NCBI RefSeq assembly: GCF_009746125.1
Contig: NZ_CP041352.1
Location: 4,324,436 to 4,388,435, forward strand
DNA from: Casimicrobium huifangae
GTDB lineage: Bacteria > Pseudomonadota > Gammaproteobacteria > Burkholderiales > Casimicrobiaceae
DNA length: 64,000 bases
Direction of reading: 5' to 3'
Shown here: positions 35,894 through 42,885 of the stretch, piece by piece
Position numbering within the stretch: position 1 is the stretch's first letter
Layout: each line of letters begins with the position of its first letter
Notes under the pieces: model-generated
What the model was told of the DNA's origin: nothing
What the model saw: the letters and a program-made list of their open reading frames with translations, nothing else
The model's database searches: none
Position numbers and translations under genes: made by a program

Positions 35894-36651
35894 AGGTAGT
35901 CATCCACATGCGGCGCCACGCGGCGGAAGAAGGCGTAACCCAGCAGCGCGACGAGCGCAGCGCCCGCCAGCAACCACGCGTCCGCCAATGCAGGGCCTGC
36001 GCCCGCGAGGTAGGTGTCATGCAGGCGCGCAATCGCATGCGTGAACGGATTGGCGAGCACCGCGTCGCGCCATGCCGCCGGGATCGAATCCAGTCCGTAC
36101 TGGATGCCGCAGACGAACGACAGCAGCATGAACAGCGGCCCCAGCATGCCTTCGACGTCACGCACCAGAACCTGCGCCGTCGAGACGACCCACGCCAGAC
36201 CGATCGCCGTGAGACCAAGCGCGAACCAAGTGGGCAGCGAGAACAAAATGCCGCTGAGGTGCACCGAAAAGCCGAGCAGCTTAAACAGCAGCACAATCAC
36301 CGTCAGCGCCAGCCAGTTCAGCGCGAAGGTCACCAGCACCACCGACAGCGGCACCCACGCCCGCGGCAACGCCGTCTTGGTAATCAGCGCAGACTGCGAA
36401 ATCAGCGCAGTGGCACTGCGGGTAACGCTCTCGGCAAACGCCAGCCAGGGCCACAGCCCGACGGCGAGGTAGGCAACAAAACTGTCGCCGTACTTTGCCG
36501 GCACCGGCGAGCGCATGAACAGCCCGAACACCAGCGCATAGACGCCCAGCGTCAACAGCGGCTGCGCCAGCCACCACACCGGCGACAGCACGCCGCCAAG
36601 AAAGCGATTCTTCAGCTCGCGTTCAACGAGGGCGCGGAAGAGGGGGTTCAT
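35890..36651 (-). CDS. Polysaccharide ABC-2 type exporter permease (Wzm-like)
   Basis: Inner-membrane permease (253 aa), six predicted helices. ELKNRFLGGVLSPVWWLAQP matches the conserved cytoplasmic N-terminal region of ABC-2 polysaccharide exporters. The helices include LTLGVYALVFGLFM and LVTFALNWLALTVIVLLFKL. The start is the ATG giving MNPLFRALVE; the longer frame begins within a dispersed repeat. It forms the export channel with the ATPase at 34736 for moving lipid-linked glycan to the periplasm. Confidence 0.9.
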   Translation of the reverse strand: MNPLFRALVERELKNRFLGGVLSPVWWLAQPLLTLGVYALVFGLFMRSPVPAKYGDSFVAYLAVGLWPWLAFAESVTRSATALISQSALITKTALPRAWVPLSVVLVTFALNWLALTVIVLLFKLLGFSVHLSGILFSLPTWFALGLTAIGLAWVVSTAQVLVRDVEGMLGPLFMLLSFVCGIQYGLDSIPAAWRDAVLANPFTHAIARLHDTYLAGAGPALADAWLLAGAALVALLGYAFFRRVAPHVDDYL

Positions 36652-36660
36652 CTGCGTCAA

Positions 36661-36689
36661 GGACGAATGACCAATGACGAATGACGAAA
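36661..36689. repeat. Dispersed GACGAATGACGAA repeat, copy 2
   Basis: In the 49-bp gap between the permease and phosphatase genes the sequence GACCAATGACGAATGACGAA (36668-36687) equals the left arm at 1771-1790 exactly. Only one orientation is present here. Confidence 0.8.
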
Positions 36690-36700
36690 ATGAACCGGCA

Positions 36701-37489
36701 TCACGCTGTCTCCAGCACCCGCAGCACTTCATCTGCCAACGCCCGATTCGCTGCAGCGACGATGGTGCCGTCGCTCGCCAGCGTCAGCGGCTGGCCAGAC
36801 CAGTCGAGGCAGACGCCGCCGGCCTCTTCGATCGGGTTGATGAGCGCGGCGAAGTCCACCGTCTTCAAACCCATCTCGACCACAAGATCAACGTGCCCCG
36901 AGGCAATCAGCGCGTAGTTGTAGCAATCGCCGCCGTAGTAAACGCCCTTGCAGGCCCGCTTCAGCCGCTCGAACGCGGCAGCACCGGCGCCGGTGAACTG
37001 GTCTGGCGTCGTCACCAGCACGATAGTCTCGGCGAGCGGTTTCACCTGCGCGTTCGCGCGCACAGGCTGCCCGTTGAACCACGACCCCGTGCCCTTGACA
37101 CCAGCCCAGCGTTCCTGCGTGATTGGCTGATCGATCACGCCCACCACCGGCACGCCGCAGTGCGTGAGCGCGATCAATGAGCCAAACTGCGGTTTGCCGC
37201 AAGTAAAGGCCTTGGTGCCGTCGATTGGGTCGATCACCCATACCCATTCAGCGCCGAGGTTGACGCTGTCGTGCTCCTCGCCGAGGATGCCGTGCGCCGG
37301 GTAGACAGCCGCAATCTCGTCGCGCAGCCGCTGTTCAATGGCCATGTCGGCCAGTGTCACCGGTGTGGCGTCCGGCTTGTCGATCGTGCCCAGGGTGGCG
37401 GCGTCGGAACGGAAGTAGTGCCGGGCAATGGGCCGCGCCAGCTCGGCAAGGCGTTCGGCAAAGGCCTTGAACTCGGAAAGGTCATTCAT
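36701..37489 (-). CDS. Inositol monophosphatase family protein, HisN-like
   Basis: Lithium-sensitive-type sugar phosphatase (262 aa) that hydrolyses phosphate monoesters with Mg2+. Metal ligands are in LGEEHDS (Glu71, Glu72) and VIDPIDGTKAF (Asp87, Asp90 region). The C-terminal Asp lies in KTVDFAALINPIEEAGG. The TKAF variant and overall look fit the histidinol-phosphate phosphatase (HisN) or 3'-nucleotidase branch. A role in histidine synthesis is possible but not proved, as no his genes are near. The start is the ATG at 37489; earlier codons lie in a repeat. Confidence 0.85.
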   Translation of the reverse strand: MNDLSEFKAFAERLAELARPIARHYFRSDAATLGTIDKPDATPVTLADMAIEQRLRDEIAAVYPAHGILGEEHDSVNLGAEWVWVIDPIDGTKAFTCGKPQFGSLIALTHCGVPVVGVIDQPITQERWAGVKGTGSWFNGQPVRANAQVKPLAETIVLVTTPDQFTGAGAAAFERLKRACKGVYYGGDCYNYALIASGHVDLVVEMGLKTVDFAALINPIEEAGGVCLDWSGQPLTLASDGTIVAAANRALADEVLRVLETA

Positions 37490-37530
37490 ATCGACTATGA
37501 TTTTCGTTGATTTGGGGCGCAGCGCGCCAT

Positions 37531-37606
37531 GACGATTGACCAATGACGAATGACGCAAGTCATTTCTCACTGATCGTCACTCGTCCTTCGTCTTTCGTCA
37601 TTTCCT
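37531..37606. repeat. Dispersed GACGAATGACGAA inverted repeat, copy 3
   Basis: The left arm ATTGACCAATGACGAATGAC (37536-37555) is followed by the inverted arm GTCACTCGTCCTTCGTCTTT (37576-37595). It lies in the divergent spacer between the phosphatase and the peroxiredoxin. It is the same family as 1762-1926; here the two arms are only about 20 bp apart. Confidence 0.8.
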
Positions 37607-37619
37607 GAAAGGAATACTC

Positions 37620-38129
37620 ATGACCATCAAGATTGGTGACTCGCTCCCCGCCGGCACTCTGGTTGAATCGATCGGCTACGACGACGGCAAGAACTGCCCG
37701 ATGCCGCCGCAGCCGGTGGACATTGCGGCCCTCTGCGCCGGCAAGAAAGTGGTCATCTTCGGCCTGCCGGGCGCGTTCACGCCCACCTGCTCGGGCTCGC
37801 ATGTGCCGGGCTACCTGAAGAATTTTGACGCGTTGAAAGCGAAAGGCGTCGACGCCATCGTCTGCATGGCGGTTAACGACGGTTTCGTGATGGGCGCCTG
37901 GGGCCGCTCGCAGAACGTCGGCGACAAGATCCGCATGCTGGGCGACGGCTCCGCCGCCTTCACCAAGGCACTCGGCCTCGAACTCGACCTTACCGCCAAG
38001 GGCATGGGTGTGCGCTGCCAGCGCTTCTCGCTGCTGGTCGAAAATGGTGTTGTGAAGCAGGTCAACGTCGAAGGCGTCGGCCCAGCCAACTGCTCCTTTG
38101 CGGAGAACATGCTGGCGCAGCTCGGCTAG
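37620..38129 (+). CDS. Peroxiredoxin, Prx5/AhpE-like (type II)
   Basis: Thiol peroxidase (169 aa) reducing H2O2 and organic peroxides. Peroxidatic Cys57 is in GLPGAFTPTCSGSH, the diagnostic Prx5 motif (PxxxTxxC). Other cysteines are at 82, 133 and 158; C158 (PANCSF) is a plausible resolving residue. AVNDGFVMGAWG and RMLGDGSAAFTKALGL are conserved Prx5 segments. It is cytoplasmic and unfused to glutaredoxin. A clear terminator follows, so it is monocistronic. Confidence 0.93.
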   Translation: MTIKIGDSLPAGTLVESIGYDDGKNCPMPPQPVDIAALCAGKKVVIFGLPGAFTPTCSGSHVPGYLKNFDALKAKGVDAIVCMAVNDGFVMGAWGRSQNVGDKIRMLGDGSAAFTKALGLELDLTAKGMGVRCQRFSLLVENGVVKQVNVEGVGPANCSFAENMLAQLG

Positions 38130-38148
38130 GCCACGAGTCACCCGCAAG

Positions 38149-38180
38149 GCCCGGCACGCGCCAGCGTCCCGGGCTTTTTT
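38149..38180 (+). terminator. Rho-independent terminator after peroxiredoxin
   Basis: GCCCGG (38149-38154) pairs with CCGGGC (38169-38174), followed by TTTTTT (38175-38180). It lies 20 bp after the peroxiredoxin stop codon. Confidence 0.85.
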
Positions 38181-38320
38181 CATATTTAGTTCTGGACAAG
38201 GCTTTAATCTAGGCTTTTGGTTCGTTACATCCTTTGCAATTCACGAACATCCGAGTGCCTAACAATTCTTCAAGTGATGATTGATCTACCCAGTGAACGC
38301 GCCAAGGCACGCATGAGCTG

Positions 38321-39796
38321 TTGCTCGCCGCAGCGGAAAGCCGTACGCTGGATTTCAAGCGCATTGGCAAAGGGCAGGCCACGCGAATGATGGAAACCGT
38401 CTGCGCCTTTGCCAACACCGACGGCGGCATCATCGCTATTGGCATCGGCGATGCGAAAGACCTGAAACCTGGGGCACCGCCGAGTGCACGGCTTTTCGGC
38501 ATCGAGGAAAACCCTGAAGCGTTTGACGATTTGCAGCGCGAAATCATGACGCGCTTTGAGCCCGCGATGGGCGGGCTGCGCTGGCTGCGCGTGCCTTGCA
38601 CGTTGCACAATGGGCAACCGGGCCATATCGTGATGCTGCGCGTGGAGAAGAGCGACAAAGTGCACTCCATCGTGGGCAAGGGCACATGGACGCGCATGGA
38701 TGCCAGCAACCGCGAGATGAGCGCCAGCGAGATTGGCGAGCTGCAGTACCAGCGCGGCACGCGCAGCGCCACCAGCGAGCCGATCGCCGTGGATTTGCGG
38801 CTGCTCGATACGCCCGCGTGGCGACTGTTTTTGCAGGGGCGCGGCTCATTGACCGGCAGCTTCGCCGAGCAACTGTTCAAGATCGGTTTGGCCAAAGAGG
38901 TGGGCGGCGAAATGGTTCCGCTGCGTGCAGCGGTGCTGCTTTTTGCAGAAGAACCAGGCAGCCTGCTCGCGGTGCACGACGCGCGGGCCGATGTGCGGGT
39001 GATGGTGTATGACGGCAAGGCGGTGCTCACCGGCGCCACACCAAACTTTCGCAAGCCACCGAGAACGGTGCGCGGCCCGCTTATCGAGCAGATCGACGCG
39101 ACGGTGGCACTGGTGCTCAACGAGATTGCACAGGGCGTCACGTTGTCTGGCAGTGGTTTTCGTGCCAAACACGCCTACCCGGAGCGGGTGGTGAAGGAGG
39201 CGGTTGTGAATGCCATCCTGCACCGCGACTATCGGCTGAATCGCGACATCTTCGTGCGCATCTTTGACGATCGTATTGAGGTGGAAAGCCCCGGCGTGTT
39301 CCCCGGCAACATTACCCCCGCCACCATTGGCCGCGCCGGAAGCAAGGCGCGCAACCCCTTGCTCGCGAAAAACCTGCGCGAGTTTCCGCTGCCGCCGAAC
39401 ATTGATGCGGGTGAGGGCGTAAAGATGATGTTCACCGAAATGGACGCTGCCGCGCTCTATCCACCTCAATACAGCGTGAGCACTGACGTGGCGGTCGAAA
39501 CTGTGACGCTGACACTGCTGAACGAGGAACGCCCGGCGGCCTGGGCTCAGGTGAGCGACTGGATTGACCGCAATGGCCCGATTGCCAACCGGCATTTGCG
39601 TGACATTGCGGGCGTGGACACGCTGGAGGCGTCACGCATGCTGCGCAATTGGGTGGCGCAACGCCTACTGGTGGCGCTACCAGCGGCATCGCGCCAGCAG
39701 GCGCGTTATACCAAACCACAAAAGCCGCCGACCGAGCCCGATTCATTATCAAACACGGTTGATAATGAATCGGGGAATTCTGAAAAGTCTTTGTAA
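38321..39796 (+). CDS. AlbA_2 / HATPase_c_4 / winged-helix putative regulator (COG2865-like)
   Basis: A protein of 491 aa from a TTG start. The AlbA_2 (Schlafen-type) domain opens with AESRTLDFKRIGKG and continues through FANTDGGIIAIGIGD. A GHKL-type ATPase-like part follows around 285-345: RVVKEAVVNAILHRDY and FDDRIEVESPGVFPGN. A likely winged helix lies at about 405-460, and the tail is polar. Relatives are annotated as transcriptional regulators or RecG-like and often occur in accessory regions. No ATG fits. The ATG at 38278 (MIDLPSERAK) is one frame off, so a 5' frameshift or a short native leader is possible. The last codons contain a perfect 16-bp palindrome. The next gene is DprA-like. 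Confidence 0.8.
   Translation: MLAAAESRTLDFKRIGKGQATRMMETVCAFANTDGGIIAIGIGDAKDLKPGAPPSARLFGIEENPEAFDDLQREIMTRFEPAMGGLRWLRVPCTLHNGQPGHIVMLRVEKSDKVHSIVGKGTWTRMDASNREMSASEIGELQYQRGTRSATSEPIAVDLRLLDTPAWRLFLQGRGSLTGSFAEQLFKIGLAKEVGGEMVPLRAAVLLFAEEPGSLLAVHDARADVRVMVYDGKAVLTGATPNFRKPPRTVRGPLIEQIDATVALVLNEIAQGVTLSGSGFRAKHAYPERVVKEAVVNAILHRDYRLNRDIFVRIFDDRIEVESPGVFPGNITPATIGRAGSKARNPLLAKNLREFPLPPNIDAGEGVKMMFTEMDAAALYPPQYSVSTDVAVETVTLTLLNEERPAAWAQVSDWIDRNGPIANRHLRDIAGVDTLEASRMLRNWVAQRLLVALPAASRQQARYTKPQKPPTEPDSLSNTVDNESGNSEKSL
39737..39774. repeat. Perfect 16-bp inverted repeat at the 3' end of the AlbA_2 gene
   Basis: CCCGATTCATTATCAA (39737-39752) is the exact reverse complement of TTGATAATGAATCGGG (39759-39774), with 6 bases between. 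It lies inside the coding sequence, 22 bp before the stop. No T run follows. It contains two inverted copies of TCATTATC, the motif repeated up to the next gene. Confidence 0.92.
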
Positions 39797-40006
39797 AACA
39801 ATTGGTTGCGATGCGGTTCATTATCCTGCCGGGGGCATGTTACGGCGGTAACATGCCCGCGACCTGAGCGACTACCGACCGCATGACGCGCATGCATGGT
39901 CGGCGGCGGGCTGGCAGCGTTAGTCATTATTGGCTCCGAAAAATAATGAATTCTCGCCTGGCCGATTCGTTCGATAAATCAAATAGTTAGCGCGCTACTC
40001 ATTATC
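39743..40006. promoter_or_regulatory. Cluster of six TCATTAT half-sites upstream of the DprA-like gene
   Basis: TCATTAT occurs at 39743, 39818, 39924 and 39999 on the plus strand and, inverted, at 39762-39768 and 39943-39949. The 39743/39761 and 39924/39942 pairs form dyads. The last copy lies 4 bases before the ATG at 40010. A 7-mer is not expected even once by chance in this length. The clustering suggests binding sites for a regulator, most simply the winged-helix protein encoded next to them. The 213-bp spacer has no other gene. Confidence 0.7.
39833..39858. repeat. Perfect 11-bp palindrome in the cassette spacer
   Basis: GGGCATGTTAC (39833-39843) and GTAACATGCCC (39848-39858) are exact inverted copies separated by GGCG. 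It lies 36 bp after the stop of the AlbA_2-type gene. It could be a hairpin ending that transcript, but no T run follows. Confidence 0.9.
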
Positions 40007-40009
40007 GAA

Positions 40010-40549
40010 ATGCTGGGTACAAACACAGTCATCTGGTCACTCGAGAAGGACTCGGTGCCGCTGCATGGGGTGGGTGACGCCGGTTTGCTCGCGCAGCCTT
40101 TGACCGCTTTTTTTGCGTCCCGCCGTTGCCCCGGCACGGCAATCCGGGCGGGCACCGACTGGGCGCTGGCGCGAGCACGTGCGGGGCGCGCGGTGGTGAG
40201 CGGCTTTCACTCGCCGCTGGAGCAATCGGTGTTGACGCTGCTATTGCAAGCCCGGTGCCCGGTGGTGGCGGTGATTGCACGCCCTCTGGCGAACGCGCGC
40301 CTTGGCGCCGGGTTCGATAGCGCGTGGCAGGCTGCTCTGGCGGAACAACGCATGGCGGTGGTGACATCACACACTGCCAGCCAGCGCCTGACCGAAACCC
40401 TCGCTGTAGAGCGCAACGACTTGGCCGCGCTGTTGGCAACGCGCATTGTCATTGCCCACGCCGAACCCGGCGGCACACTGGATGCGGCGCAAGCGCGCTG
40501 GCAGGCAGCCGGCAGCGCCGTTGAGTTGCTGACCACGCCTGCCGGATAA
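40010..40549 (+). CDS. Short DprA/SLOG-like Rossmann protein
   Basis: A protein of 179 aa resembling the Rossmann core of DprA/Smf. The order is: CPGTAIRAGTDWALARARAG, then RAVVSGFHSPLEQSVLTLLL (the SGF position corresponds to the DprA SGLA loop), then CPVVAVIARPL. It continues TLAVERNDLAALLATRIVIA and ends AEPGGTL, matching the RN and SGT-like end of the fold. It lacks the SAM and DML1 domains of full DprA (about 350 aa). Possible roles are DNA-end or nucleotide binding in DNA processing or defence. It directly follows the TCATTAT array and the AlbA_2-type gene, with which it probably forms a cassette. Confidence 0.62.
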   Translation: MLGTNTVIWSLEKDSVPLHGVGDAGLLAQPLTAFFASRRCPGTAIRAGTDWALARARAGRAVVSGFHSPLEQSVLTLLLQARCPVVAVIARPLANARLGAGFDSAWQAALAEQRMAVVTSHTASQRLTETLAVERNDLAALLATRIVIAHAEPGGTLDAAQARWQAAGSAVELLTTPAG

Positions 40550-40574
40550 TCAGCCGACCTACCAGAGACACCCC

Positions 40575-41006
40575 ATGCACAACACACCCGCCGCCGACGC
40601 CCCGCCGATTTCGCTGCCGACCGACAAGGAGGTGGCGCTGCGGGTGATCCCGATGCCCGCCGACGCCAACGCCAACGGTGACATCTTTGGCGGCTGGATC
40701 ATGTCGCAGGTGGACCTGGCGGGCAGCATTCCGGCGGTGCGCCGCGCCAAGGGCCGTATTGCCACGGTGGCGGTGAACCAGTTCATCTTCAAGCAGCCGG
40801 TGCAGATTGGCGACGTGGTGAGCTTCTACGCGTCGGTCAAGCGCGTGGGCCGCACCTCAGTGACGGTGGACGTGGAGGTGTATTCCGAGCGCAATCGCGG
40901 CACCACGGTCGTGAAAGTGACGGAAGCCGAGTTGACCTACGTGGCGATCGGTGCCGACCGCAAGCCGCGCGAGCTGCCCCCGGATAGTGCAACCGTGCTG
41001 GTGTAG
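40575..41006 (+). CDS. yciA: Acyl-CoA thioesterase, YciA family
   Basis: Hotdog-fold thioesterase (143 aa) hydrolysing short to medium acyl-CoA. PMPADANANGDIFGGWIMSQ with VDLAG is the YciA signature and holds the active-site Asp and Gly-Gly positions. VAVNQFIFKQPVQIGDVVSF follows as the second strand region. It is cytoplasmic and forms a hexamer in relatives. It lies 25 bp after the DprA-like gene on the same strand, so co-transcription is possible, although the function is housekeeping. Confidence 0.93.
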   Translation: MHNTPAADAPPISLPTDKEVALRVIPMPADANANGDIFGGWIMSQVDLAGSIPAVRRAKGRIATVAVNQFIFKQPVQIGDVVSFYASVKRVGRTSVTVDVEVYSERNRGTTVVKVTEAELTYVAIGADRKPRELPPDSATVLV

Positions 41007-41129
41007 CGCTGCTGATCGTCGCTGATTGCGATACCAGACGGCTCACGTCACAGCACCCGCCAGCACAACCGCCGCAAACCGGGCTTCGCCCCCTAGCCTT
41101 CGAATCGTCCTTTTCAACAGGAGATTCGC

Positions 41130-41789
41130 ATGTTCTTCTTTCTTCGTGCACTGCGGGCGCTGCTCGTCAGCGCAGCGCTGCTGGGCGCAGCTGCCGCCTG
41201 CGCTACTGCACCACAAACCCTTGCCGCCCTTGCACCGTCACTCGCCGTCGGTGACATTGTGTTCACCCGCATTCCGTTTGCGCCGTTCACCAAAATCACT
41301 GAGGTCACTGGCGGCTGGGCTAATCATGTTGGTGTCGTGATCGACATTTCGGGCGACGAGCCACTGATTGCGGAAAGCAAGGTGCCGCTGTCAAAGATCA
41401 CGCCGCTGTCGTCCTTCGTGCGGCGCTCGGATCATGGCCGCGTTGCCATGTTGCGACCAGCTACGCCGCTGAGCAGCGCACAGCAGGCACGTTTGCGCGT
41501 GGCCGTGGATGCCCGGTTGGGCCGCTTCTACGACACCGGGTTCAACCTCAGCTCCTCGCGGCAGTTCTGCTCGCGCTTTGTGCGCGAGGTGCTCGCTGAA
41601 GCCACCGGAACGGTCTATGGCGACGAGCAGCGCTTCGCAGACTTGCTTGCAAGCAATCCGCAGGCGGATCAGCGCTTCTGGCAGCTCTGGTTCTTCGGCA
41701 ACATTCCCTGGCAGCGCATTACCGTGACGCCGGAATCGATGCGTCGTGATCCACGCCTGCATGCGGTCTTCGACGGTCTGGTTCTATGA
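41130..41789 (+). CDS. Exported YiiX/YebB-like papain-fold (permuted NlpC/P60) hydrolase
   Basis: A protein of 219 aa with an N-terminal signal ending in GAAAACATAP. Cys24 gives a weak lipobox (AAAC), so it may be a lipoprotein. The circularly permuted papain-like fold is indicated by LAVGDIVFTRI, then His66 in GGWANHVGVVID, and Cys147 in SSSRQFCSRFVREV, giving a His-before-Cys order. Relatives (YiiX, YebB) are amidase or lipid-processing enzymes of the envelope. The substrate is unknown. A GGAG ribosome site precedes the ATG. Confidence 0.82.
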   Translation: MFFFLRALRALLVSAALLGAAAACATAPQTLAALAPSLAVGDIVFTRIPFAPFTKITEVTGGWANHVGVVIDISGDEPLIAESKVPLSKITPLSSFVRRSDHGRVAMLRPATPLSSAQQARLRVAVDARLGRFYDTGFNLSSSRQFCSRFVREVLAEATGTVYGDEQRFADLLASNPQADQRFWQLWFFGNIPWQRITVTPESMRRDPRLHAVFDGLVL

Positions 41790-41831
41790 TTGGCCGTCGC
41801 GCCAATACGACGTGAGGCTTGAGGAAGCAAA

Positions 41832-42743
41832 ATGCGCAGAAACCAGTGTGTGGGGCAAACAATCGCAATGCTCGTGGCGGGTTCGTTACTGGCTGCGGCG
41901 CACGCCGAAGACGTGAAGATCCCGGCGCCGCATATCGGCGAAGAGAAGACGCTGCGCGCACAGTGGTTCAAGCCATCGGCCGACGAGGCCACTGGCGCGG
42001 CGGCGATCCTGCTGCATGGCTGCGGTGGTCTCGGCGCCAATCGCAAGCTCAATGCGCGGCACGCGGCGGCGAAGGATTGGCTGCTGGAGCGTGGCATTGC
42101 CGTGGTATTCCCGGAAAGCTTCACCTCGCGCCGTTTTGAAGAAGTCTGCACGGTCAAAATGCAGGCCCGCACCATCCGCCAGATTGATCGCGTCGAGGAC
42201 GTGATAGCGGCGCATCGCTGGCTGCGCGAACGGCCCGGCGTGGACGCGAAGAAGATCGTGCTCTGGGGCTGGTCGCACGGCGGCTCAACGGTGCTCAACA
42301 CCATCACCCATAAATCCGCGACGCTTGATCGCCAGTCGGCTCCGGGTGACTTCAGCGACGACGTGAAGTTCGTCGAAGCGATTGCCTTCTATCCGGGCTG
42401 TTCGCCCTTTGCCAAAGACAACGCCCCGGCGAAGATTTCATCGCCGCTCACCATCCTGATGGGTGATGCCGACGACTGGACGCCGGCGCCGCCGTGCAGC
42501 GCATTCGCCGCGCGACTAAAGAACAACGAGCAGCCGGTCAGCATCACGCTCTACCCCGGTGCGTATCACGACTTCGACAACCCCGCCGGCAAGCTGCGCG
42601 TGCGCAGCGAAGTGCCCAACGGCGTCAATAAGGACAAGGGCGTCACCGTCGGCCCCGACCCGAAAGCGCGTGAGGATGCAATGGCGAAGATTGATGCACT
42701 GCTGCGCAAGCGCGGGCTCGCGCGCACGGTGACGTCGTCGTAA
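41832..42743 (+). CDS. Exported dienelactone-hydrolase-like alpha/beta hydrolase
   Basis: Alpha/beta-hydrolase (303 aa) with a signal peptide ending near AHA-ED (residue 25). The oxyanion region is ILLHGCGGLGANRK. The nucleophile is Ser148 in WGWSHGGST, followed by an acid in MGDADDWTP (Asp214 or Asp215) and His246 in YPGAYHDFDNP, giving a complete triad. Dienelactone hydrolases proper use Cys; Ser here suggests an esterase or peptidase-like activity in the periplasm. Substrate unknown. The gene ends before dyad element copy C. Confidence 0.87.
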   Translation: MRRNQCVGQTIAMLVAGSLLAAAHAEDVKIPAPHIGEEKTLRAQWFKPSADEATGAAAILLHGCGGLGANRKLNARHAAAKDWLLERGIAVVFPESFTSRRFEEVCTVKMQARTIRQIDRVEDVIAAHRWLRERPGVDAKKIVLWGWSHGGSTVLNTITHKSATLDRQSAPGDFSDDVKFVEAIAFYPGCSPFAKDNAPAKISSPLTILMGDADDWTPAPPCSAFAARLKNNEQPVSITLYPGAYHDFDNPAGKLRVRSEVPNGVNKDKGVTVGPDPKAREDAMAKIDALLRKRGLARTVTSS

Positions 42744-42768
42744 TTGTTGATTGTTGACGCAGGAGAAG

Positions 42769-42885
42769 CATCAACTTTTCGCCGAAAGCCCATCTACGTT
42801 GGGCTTGGCGGCCGAAAGTCACGCAAGTCGACTTTGCCAAAAATGTGCCGTCAAGCCCCATGTAGATCCGGCTTAGCACATATTG
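42769..42885. repeat. 117-bp dyad element, copy C
   Basis: Lies between convergent hydrolase and gatB genes and ends exactly at the base before the gatB stop codon. The left end is CATCAACTTTTCGCCGAAA, and its hairpin is AAGCCCATCTACGTTGGGCTT without the last base (42786-42806 region). The core CAAGTCGACTTTG is the most symmetrical of all copies (AAGTCGACTT, centred at 42829.5). The right arm is AAGCCCCATGTAGATCCGGC; the right end has decayed. Confidence 0.72.

Noticed and set aside
38209-39168. 319-codon minus-strand frame over the AlbA_2-type gene
   Set aside because: Shadow of the plus-strand gene, which carries clear AlbA_2 and HATPase motifs. The minus frame has no recognisable domain.
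38321-40549. Integrated prophage or transposon around the AlbA_2/DprA-like pair
   Set aside because: No integrase, transposase, tRNA attachment site or flanking direct repeat is visible; only short palindromes.
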